Positions 32,501 through 43,357 of a stretch of DNA of 64,000 nucleotides are shown here, in pieces. How positions within the stretch are numbered: the first letter of the stretch is position 1; every line of letters begins with the position of its first letter. Under the pieces are notes generated by a model, which searched no databases, was not told the DNA's origin, and saw only the letters and a program-made list of their open reading frames with translations. Origin of the DNA: Undaria pinnatifida (lineage: Eukaryota; Sar; Phaeophyceae; Laminariales; Alariaceae); assembly GCA_012845835.1 (NCBI GenBank), contig JABAKD010000015.1:9921967-9985966 (forward strand), in the 5' to 3' direction. A program made the position numbers and the translations under genes.

Positions 32501-35500
32501 GCAAGCGAGCGCCTTCGAAATCGTGTTTCGGGTGATATATTGAGCGATCTCCTCATGCTAGGAACTCAGAAACTTCGTAGAATTTCTGCTGCACCCCTAC
32601 CGTGGGATGACTCCATAGTGCTTACAGGTTGCCGCAGTAAAGCGGATAGTGAATCTTCCAAAGGTAGGTATTACGCAATCTGGTTGGCTAAAAGGTATCT
32701 TGTGAGAGGCTCAATCAACCTAGAGTCTTTCCAAGCTACACCACCCCGATTCGGTCGAATCAACTTAAGAGTATTTCCAAGCACAACATCCAAGTCGGCC
32801 GAGTCAATCTAGATCCTTCGCAAGCCACAGCATCCAAGCATAGGCCACCACCCCACAGCATTCCGGTTCGGGGTAGAGTTCGGGTCGGAGAGCGACTATT
32901 TACAGTCCATATGTGACTCCACTAACCCTAACCCTAACCCTAACCCTAACCCCAACCCAATACTTCTGCACTTGCTGAGAGGGAGCAGGGTGCCAAATGG
33001 GATCCGGTCCGGTCGGGAGGACGATAGAGATGTTCACCAATAAAAACACGGATGTGTGGTCTACTGAGCACCCCCTTTCAACCATTTCAACCTTAGCACA
33101 CAAAAACACAATAATCGGGTCTGGGCTGTACTTAAGTTCCTCAGCCCAAGGTTGTAAAATAGGTGCCGTCGTTGGGTGGTTGGCGTTAGGCGGCACAGCC
33201 AGCCAAAACCTCCCCAAGGAATCACTATCAAGCTTCACACAGGGCTCGGTTGCCGGTCCAAGCGAGGTTCGGGGTTTACATGTGACCAAGAAGACTCTCA
33301 GCGGGGGGGGGGGGGGGGCAGGACTTATCAGGGGGGATCAACACCTCCAGCACAACGTTCTTGTCACCAGGGACAAGCTCCCCATGATCACGGGCAAGCA
33401 GTGTGCTATTGTGGACCCATTTACAGCGACAAACAAATTTCCAAGGCTTTTCACGGGCCATGACTCGGTCCGCGGGTCGGTCAGGGGGTTTAAAAACAAT
33501 CGCAGGTCGAGTCGGATCGGGTCTGGAGGTGTTCAACATCTCACCGGTCGGGTCGGGTTGGGTCGGGTAGGGAGCTTTTCAAATATCACGGTTCGGGCCG
33601 GATCATCCTGGCCCGATCCGACCCGCGAGAAGTTATCTGACCCGTGAAAACTTGATTTTTTTGGAAGACAATCCACTTGGAATTGGTGTAGGACGTATTT
33701 TGCAGTTAATCAAGGGTTGGTATTTGTGGCGCCACATATATTAAAAAACGAGAGATGGCCAACATCAGGTATACCCGGTGCCTTTGTGGACAAAACCCGG
33801 TACCGTTCTATTTCAGTGTTCGCCACACCTCCAGGACGCCATCTGATTGGCCAATGCCGGCCTCCACCCGACGATGTCCACATTTCCGCCGGGTAGACCC
33901 GTTACTGGATGCTCGAACCGCAAAAGGTACCCGATTAGTTACCCCTCTACCCGACAATAGCCGGGCTGTTCGACCACACCGGCCCAACGGCCCACCATGC
34001 ACCATCTGAGTTCCACCGGACTTCATCCCTCAGCTACTGACGAAGACACACAAGAACCATCTGCTTCATGTCCATGATTTCGTTTTGACGATCTCTCTCT
34101 CTCATCCACGAGCAATTAAGGCTGGTGATACGCCCACAGCCTCCCGCAGGCAGTTCGTTGTTGGAACACTTGTTCTTAGAGAGGAGAGGGTCGTAGCGTC
34201 GCTCATGGTCTTGTCTCTACTGGTGCTGTACTGAGGTGGCTTTTCGGTCGAAGGTGAGAGAGATCGCGGTTCTGAGGTGGCTTTTTAGTGGAAGGAAAGA
34301 GAGGTCGGGAGAATCGAATCATAGGCATCAAGCAGATGGTTCTTGTGCGTCTTCGTCGGTAACAGAGGGATGCGGAAGTCGGGTGGAACTCGGATGGTGC
34401 GTGGTGGGCCGTTGGGCCGATGTGGTCGAACAGCCCGGCCATTATCGGGTAGAGGGGGACAATAATCGGGTACCTTTTGCGGATTGAGTAGCCAAAAACG
34501 GGTCTACCCGGCGTAGATATGGCCATCGTTGGGTGGAAGCCGGCGTTGGCCAATCAGATGGCGTCCTAGGGGCGTGGCGAACACTGTAATAGAAAGGTGC
34601 CCGATTTTGTCCACGAAGGCGCCGGATATACCCGATTTTGGTCATCGCTCATAAAAAAACGTTTCCAGACGTGGCATCCCCAAAAAATCGGCCGGAACTC
34701 CCAAATTTTCAACGCAAACTACACAAGTGGAACTCCCTGCGATACCCTGTGTCACGATGCGGATCGACCAGGACTAAACGCTGCGCAAAATGTGATTCGA
34801 AGACACACCCCGAGAGGTCCCCGTAAGGCGTCAGAGACACTTGAAAATGCGCAATGTTCAGGACCGAGGTCCTCATCGGACGCGGCCGAATGGAGAGCGT
34901 ACCTCTTGGTTTGCGGCATAATCGAAAGTATATATTTTACACGGAAGCTTTAATGTCAAACGGATTCAAAGCGCGCCACCTCGTCATCACTCCTGCCACA
35001 TTCGCTACAACGAGCCATCTTTTCCTCTACCCCAAGCAAGCTTTTCCTGTTCTCGAAGCCACACGCCTGGCTCACTCTGCGCGCTTCTGTCGCACTAATG
35101 TGCTGCGGGACTGATTTCAACAAGCACACCGTATTGCGCGTTACCGAAGAACAAGGGTATGATGGTTGTATAAACCGCGTACTGTATCTATAACCACATC
35201 AGACTCGAACATGTCCACACACCGATCGCACCCGGCTATAATACGTAAACGCGGACGTTCCTCCAAACTCCAGTCGGAGCCTACCTCACCTGGGTAATTT
35301 TAGCAGTCTTGAGGGTCACAACGAAGCAAAAGCCTCTTCTCTGGGTTTCCACGTCTTCCAGCGCCGCTAGCAACACGTACCACACCGCGCGGACGCGCAC
35401 CTTTCTATCCAAGCTCTTATCTGCGTTACCCGTGTTAACCAGAACCACCTGCATACAGTTCCACGACCAGGGTACACGTTGGGCAACCGGGGTGGGTAGG

Positions 35501-38500
35501 GGAGGTGTACTCATTTGAGAAATAGCAGTAATCCTGTGACCATAGACCCTTGCATCACTACCATGCCGTGACGGACCAGGTCGAGTTTTCACCGACCAAG
35601 TTGACATCGCGTGCACCACCAACCACTTATCTTGCCTCCTTCCTGTTCGGCCGTCAATGGCCACCATCCATCTCCTGGGATAGCAATCGTTTTCTCGCTA
35701 GTATTTATTGTACCCCACCTCTCCAAGCCACATTCGCCTATTTTTTTCATGTCTTCCTCCAACGCATTCCGCTCCTCCTTGTACAGTTCACGTCCTCCCA
35801 CCATGTTGATTCTACTCTCTTCTACGAAACCACACGGTCAGCTGTGCGCCTTCTTCCTCCCCCATCCGACTACCGATGTACCTCTTTCTTCTTTCTGGCA
35901 GGTCCAGGTCCCCTACAAGAAACGCAGCTTCGGCGTTTTGGCAAAAACGGTTTCATTCCTATCTCTTCTTTGATACCCCTGCATAGCTCCAAATGTTGTT
36001 CCCGTTCACCACATTTCTTAGCTCTAGTATTTTCCTTACTTCTATCCGTTCTTTAACTTCTGCCTTGTACCCCCCAAACCTCTACATGGACAGTGTCTCT
36101 TCTTCGTATCCTCCTACATAGGTTCTTCCACTGTTTCGACTACGCTATCCCATCTTATTCAAGCTCGCCCTTTCGTTACGTTCTCCCATGCAGCCCTATA
36201 GCTATCGCTGGAAAAATCTTTGTTGGCATGTTTCTCAGTATACATTGTCCATTCAATCTTCTCATGTCTACGCATTCTATGTGGGTACATTTCCAGTTAT
36301 GATCTTTTACATACCAGGGTACTGTATTACCCGCCGTACTGTTTCCAGCGGTTACGAACTTCGCATTTCCTTCCCATAAATCTGCATATTCTAGCCTTGG
36401 CGCAATGACATTCACCAGAATACATATTTAAATCCTAGTGTCAAGGTGCGGGTCTGTCAGGAATCGCATTCATCTTGCCTACTTGTGATTTACCCGTTCC
36501 TATTACTTTCGCTACGTGTGCATCCCAAGAGCAGTCCTTTGAGACATCTACGCCAAGGTACAATATACTAGTCTACGATCGGTAGTTCATCTCCTACCCA
36601 CTTCCATTTGAAACTTACCGATTTCACCTTATCTTCGTTGCATATAACTACTGCGCATTTTTTCACGTTCGCTGTCACTCAACATTTCCTTAGTGTGTTC
36701 TGTTAATAGTGCACTCGAAGTGTGTTTTCGTTGTCCTTCGAGTATTTCAGATATCCTCATGAAACCATTCGCAAACACCAGTCCTGACACCACATCTTCC
36801 TCCACGGTGACCATATCTCCGTACAAAGAATCTTCCACATCTTCCTCCACGGTGACCATATCTCCGTACAAAGAAGTAATTTATACTCGGTCGCCAGCGA
36901 TCAATGTTCTGGACCTGTTAACGGAGTATGCACAGTAGGAGGTTCGCGGTCTACTCCTTCGTCTATGACTTGTACGGTGGTTCATGTTTCAGTAGACTTC
37001 ACCGCGTTCTCAAACACCCAAACATACCAGATACAAGACCAAAAATATTGCCGGGTACGTTTTTCAGGTGTTCCGTACTTTTTCTTCAGACTATCCAAAA
37101 CGCGCGGCGAGGTCGCGGGAAGGGTCGTAACCTTAGCCTGGGTTAGGGTCGGGGTTAGGGTTAGGGCTAGGGTTAGGATATGGGTTAGGTTGGGTCTCCG
37201 CCTTAATGTGATATGTAAAACGAAATACCCAAAAACACAAAGCCCAGCCTAAAACATTCTATAAAGCGTACTTGTTTCGGTACGCTATCTGGTATGTTTG
37301 GGGTGTGAGACCTTAAAGCGACCTCGTCATTGATGTACGGACCTCAAGACCCCGGTGTGCTGAAGAAACAATAACGAACAATAATTTCAAACGACAGACA
37401 CGTAGCGTACAACACACATACCACCACCGTCGACACCAACATCGCCGCGATCACAGCCATCGCCACTACCACCACCACCATAACCGCCCCCATCACCACC
37501 ACCATCACCGCCACCACACGCCCACCGCACGCCCATCACTGCTAACACCACCACAACCATTTCAACCACCACAACCACCATCGCCTCAGTACCACCATCA
37601 TCACTACCACCACCACCTCCATCACCCCCCGCCGCCGCTGCCGCTCCCACCACCCCTACCAGCACCACCTCCGGCCCCGCCCCCACCAGCAGCCTCACCC
37701 GCGCCCTAGCCCTCATCACCAGGACCACCTCCCGGTCCCGCCCCCACCAGCACCACCCCCGCTTCGCCCCCATCATCACGACCGCCACCACGACGCCATC
37801 ACCACCGCCGCCGGCACCACCACTACCACCACCAGCATTACCATCAACCCCCACTACAGCTACCACCGCCATCGCCACCGTCGCCATCACGGTCACCACC
37901 ACCGCCGCCGCCACCACCACCGTTGCCGCCACCACCACCACCACCATCACCTTCACTACAACCACCACCACCACCACCACCACCACCACCACCACTACCA
38001 CCACCACTACCACCACTACCACCACCACCACCACCACCATTACCACCGCCGTCACTACTGCTACAATCACCACCACCACCACCACCACCACCACCGTCAC
38101 TACCACACACCACCGCTACCACCACCGCCACCACCACCACTACCACCGCCGCCGCCACTACTACGAACGAAGGCATCATCACCATCACCGCCACCACCAC
38201 CCCAGCGTCATCATCACCACAACCACCGCCCCCCGTCCCCCCACCTACCACCATCTCCACCCCCCCCGCACCCCCCCCCCCACCACCACTACCAACGCCA
38301 CTATTACCACGGCTACCCGTCACTACCAATAGAACCGTCACCACGACCATTACCAATAACAAAACCAACACCGTAACCACCGCCGCCACCACCATCACCA
38401 CTACGACCACCACCACGACCACGACCACCACCACCACCACCACCGCCGCTACAACTACCGCCACCACCACTAACACCACCACCACCACCACGCCACCACT

Positions 38501-41500
38501 GCCATTGCCATCACCTCACCACTATCACCACTACCGCCCCCCCCTCGCCACCACCACTACTACGACCGCAGTTAGCATCACCACCATCACCACCCCCGCA
38601 GCATCCCATCCCCCCCTCTGCCGCCGCCAGTACCACCACCACCATCACCACACCACCCCTCCACCTCGCCCCCTCTCACATCCACCACCACTCCAACACC
38701 ATCACCACCACTCCCTCGCCAACACCACCGCCACCACCGCCACGAACGCCATCGCCGCTACCAACACAATCCCCACTATCCCTCCCCACAACCACCACCA
38801 CCATCACAACCACCCCCCCCCCCCTCCCTCAGACACCGCCACCACCACACCACCACCATCACGCCCACAACAACAGCCACCACCCCCCCGCTACCACCAC
38901 AACCACCTCCCCCACCCCCCCAACACTACCACCACCACGCTCCCCCCTCCACCACCACCTCAGGAACTAGTCATTTATTTTCTCCCCTTTCACCTGTCTC
39001 CCCTCGATGTCTTTGCTTCCGGGCACCATCTGCACGAACTCTAGGTTAAGGCCTTCGGCAGCATCTTCAACCTTGATGGGTAACGCGGCCTTGTCTTCGC
39101 CGCACAGACTAACCTTCACCTAAAACAACCCGAAAAATTGAGAAGCATTGTGCAATTTGGTGGAATAATGTTCAATTTGGTGGAGTAATGTGCAATTCGG
39201 TAGGAAAAACGTGTGCAATCTGGTAGAATATCGCGCACTGCTGTGTTGTTGATTGTTGTTTTGGACGCATGCTACCTGCGGTAGGGGTGAACCAGACTGT
39301 TCTGGGATTTTTGGGGGGATTTTGCTGGGGCTCCCCACCTGATCAGCTCTACGTCTCACCCAAGAGCTGACTCTGACACAAAATGATTACGCAACCCGAT
39401 CAACCATCGCATGGCCTATACACGCAACGAAAAACGTTGCGAAACACAAACAGCATTCCAACTTATTTTTTAAAACTCCCCCAACGTTCGATGGTCGAGA
39501 CAAATGTAGGCGGGAGTTCAACCATTCAATCACGATTACCGGGAAAGTTAATAGTCATACCCGGGCTTCAGGCAGTGCTGGAGAGGATGGACGCGGCGGG
39601 AATAAGTCCTCGTATTAAAAGTCGTGATCAAAATCTCGCCTACGAGTGCGTAGTCTTGATTGTCAGATTCAGTCACGTTCTCGGGGAGTGATACGTAGAG
39701 TGACGCTGCCGTACAGTCAAGACTACGTAAAACGATATTTAAATCACGACTACTGGGACATTTAGGTTGGCTGCCCCCGCGTCTCAGATCAGTTTCAGTG
39801 TCAGTCCTGTGCTGTTTGCACCACATGCTGCATACTGCCTGGCTGGCATATACAAAACCGCACCTTCCAAAACTTTCTGTATCGGTTGGCCGCCCGCTTC
39901 GGCGAGAAAACCTCGCTCCTCAAAAACATCAGCAGGAAGTCGTCCGTGGGGGCAGGTGCCCCGCCCCATGCTGGAGAGAGAGACAGGTCGGCCCTCATGG
40001 CCGCCAAGCACGCCTTGACCACCTCCTCTGTCTCCTCTGCCAAGAGCTAGTTGGTCGTGGGAGCACCGGACAGAGCAAGGAACATGGTAAGAAACGCGAT
40101 ACGTCGTACTGTAGGTCGTAGGCAACGCAAGCAGCGCAGTAAGAAACGCGAGTACGAACATATGCCAGGGACGGTCGGTAAAGCAGGTTGAGACAGATCG
40201 GCCCTTCTGGTCGCCAAGCTCGCCTTTGACCACTTCCTCGGTCTCCCATGCCAAGAGCTACTTGGTCTTGGGAGCGCCGTACAGAGCAAGAAGCTCGGTA
40301 AGAAGTGTCATAAGAAACGCCATAAGAAATAAGAAAAGCAAGAAACGTCAAATTAGTGACACAGGTCGGTCCGCGTTTCTTCCGTTTCCTCTGTCAAGAG
40401 CTGGTTCGATGGGTAGGGTCTTTGAGAGCAGCCGGTCAGAGCAATCAATACAAGAAACTCAATAAGAAACGCACCAAGAGATGGAGTAAGAGACGCAAAC
40501 AACGCAGGATCATCGAGACAGGTCGGCTCTTATCTCGCTCTGTTTCCTCTTCCAAGAGCAATTTGATGGTGGTGGATCGATGAGTAGGGTCCGCGGGAGC
40601 GCCAGTCGGAGCAACGAACGAATAAAGAAATGAATGAAGAAACGACGTAAGAAACGAAATAAGAAGCACAAGCAAAGCAAGAAGATTGAGACAGGTCGGT
40701 TCTCAAGTCTCATCTCGTTTGCCAGGAGCTATTTAGTGGTGTTCGGCCGATGGGTAGTGGTCGTGGGAGAGCTGGTCAGAGCAAGCGAAGCAAGAAACGC
40801 ATTAAAGAACGTCATTAAGAAAAAACTAAGAAACAAGACATGAAACTCAGTAAGAAAGCCAATACGCCGTAGACAACGCAAGTAACGCAGAATGGACCGC
40901 AAGTACGAATGTATGCCAGCTACAGTATCGCACCGGGTCTCTTTTTTCTGCCCCTCTACAGGTTTTCTTCACGTCTTATGCATTCGTTAAGCACAGGACA
41001 TCCACTGGGGACCGATAAGAAAAACAGCAGCGCCGGTCCAGGCTGGCTTTCTTGTTTGAGAACGGGTGCGTTCCACACAAAATTTAGCGTACTGGCTTCC
41101 GAGTTTCTTGCTTTTTGTAAATCTCGGCACCCCTTTCTTACGAGAAATACTTGCTCCTTTGAAGGTATTTTCTCATCTTCAGCACTATAGACTGCTGCAG
41201 GCAAGACAAGTTATATGCAAGCGGCGTAAGAAGAAACGAAATAAAAAGCAATAAGAAGGGAAATAAGAAGCTAAGTAAGAAACGCAAGGAGCGCAGCAAC
41301 GGAAGAAGTTTATTTTACTGAGCACAATTAATTTCGCACGTGACGTATCACATATCACATGTTTTTCGTACATGTCACATCATGTATATCATGTCCAACC
41401 AGGTACCGTATATATAGCAGTAAAGCGACGAGCCTTATTTTTAGAGCTGTGAGTCGGCGCGACTTAAGCTGCGAACAAGTATTAGTCACTTGTAGAAGGA

Positions 41501-43260
41501 ATATTCATTCCGAAACACATGTTCTCTTTCAGGGGCAGGGTTGCCTCGGCCGGGGGGAGGTGATTTGGCTCGCTTCGCTCGCCTGACTTAAGTCGGCAAG
41601 TCGGCTGGCCACCAGCTGGTTTCGCCAGCCGACTTACCGACTAAGTTTACGTAGTTAACGGGACCAACCGAATAGTTACTAGTCGTGAAATCCTGCGGAA
41701 TCACAGCTCTAGTGTTTTGCTTGCTTCATTACTTGGCTTCATTTTTGCGTTGGGTACGGGGGCGAGTATGTATGACGTTACGGGCAATTGCAAATATACA
41801 ACTGAGTTAAATTGACACACGACGTGTATGAAAATACGTTCAAGTGAGGTGAGCTTCAGCGTTATTTTTCCCCATCCGCCGGAGGATAAACGAAAGAAAA
41901 GACGTTAACGGGCGCCACTGCTGCTGTCGCCAGAAACAGCGCGCAGGTGACCCAGACTATTCGTCAATGCTCCGACTCCTTCGTACAGCGCCAGCGCAGT
42001 AGGTGCAGTCGGAAACCCTTATGGTTGCTACCCCGACGTTGGTTGGATTTCTTCTTCGTTGTTCCTAGTTGCTGGCTTCGTAGCTGTTGTGCTTTTTTTT
42101 TTTATAAAAATATTTCAAGGACGTCAGCCGTGAGTTCGACGAATTTCGGGTCAATACTCATCTTCGCAAGCTGTGCTTTTTTTTATTTGTCCGTGCCGTT
42201 CTGTTTCCCTCCACGTTTCCAGCTGTTTTTTCATTTTTGTTTTCTTCTTCCTTTATTCTCGTTTTATTTTCCCCCTTTTTTTCCTTCTTGTTGCAAATAG
42301 GCTCGTGTGCTGGCTTGCGTATTTTTCTTTGCCCGCGTATTCATTGAAGGATACGCCAGCTAGCGCTGGATTGCGACTACGAGTAAAATCGACACTTGTT
42401 GTATGCTTTGTGTATGAAAATGCGGGGAAGAATAGCGAGCTTGAGTGTTGTTCTCCATCTGCCGGAAGATAAAAAGAAAGGTAAAATTCGTTATTTATTT
42501 ATTTATCACTCCGGAGTATTATTTTCACACACATTTATTTTCCAGCTTCTGGACGAGCCGTGGTCACAGGTGTCGCCCCTTCTTCCCCCCGGTTCTTGTA
42601 CCTTCAATTTTTATCGTTATTATACTTGCTTGATACCAGGTACCTGATAGTGACTTCATTTTGGCGCTACAATAGACACAGCTGTACGTACGACCTATAG
42701 ACTATATGGGCTGATGTACTGATGTATATGTAAAATACTGAGGACTTGTTTGTATACTACCATGTACTTTTTTGTTTTTTTTCGCACACATCTTTCTTTC
42801 AGCTTCTGGACAAGCCGTGGTCACAGGTGTCGTCCCTTCTTCCCCCCGTTTGTTGCCTTCATTTTTTACCGCGCGTAGGGTTCGGCAATCCCACGGCACG
42901 TCGATATTCATCGAGTGCTGCTTAATTAATCTTACTATTAATAATCTCACTCACGCTCTCGCGCTTTCCGCAAGCCAATTTGTGCCCAAGAAGAAGTCCC
43001 CACAAATTTATACGAGTATGCACTCGGCGGGGCTCGAACTCACGAAACTGACCTATACCAGGCTCAAGGATAACCTGATACGCCACCGGGGCGACCGGCT
43101 ACAAGTCTCTATACTCTGTTGTGCTGGTATCGCGATATGATATGACAGGTACCAGGAATAGTAGAAGAGAGATGCCAACCGCTTGCCTATCTAATAATAG
43201 CTTCAGCGTCCTCTGCTGTGTACAAGTGATTGCGCAAGCGTTGCCAACTACTACTGCTAT

Positions 43261-43357
<97 letters not shown>

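Noticed and set aside
32921-37193. A true chromosome end
   Set aside because: Tracts are short, degenerate and internal, with gene 2 exons on both sides.
37387-39044. A 373-codon Pro/Thr-rich frame and antisense poly-Val/Gly frames
   Set aside because: Translation of (CCA)n; its right end overlaps a real minus-strand CRAL-TRIO exon.
40956-41204. Minus-strand frame AVYSAEDEKIPSKEQ after acceptor CTTGCCTGCAG as an extra gene 2 exon
   Set aside because: Plausible texture, but adding it would insert residues before the N-terminal domain without a clean in-phase donor; left out of the model.
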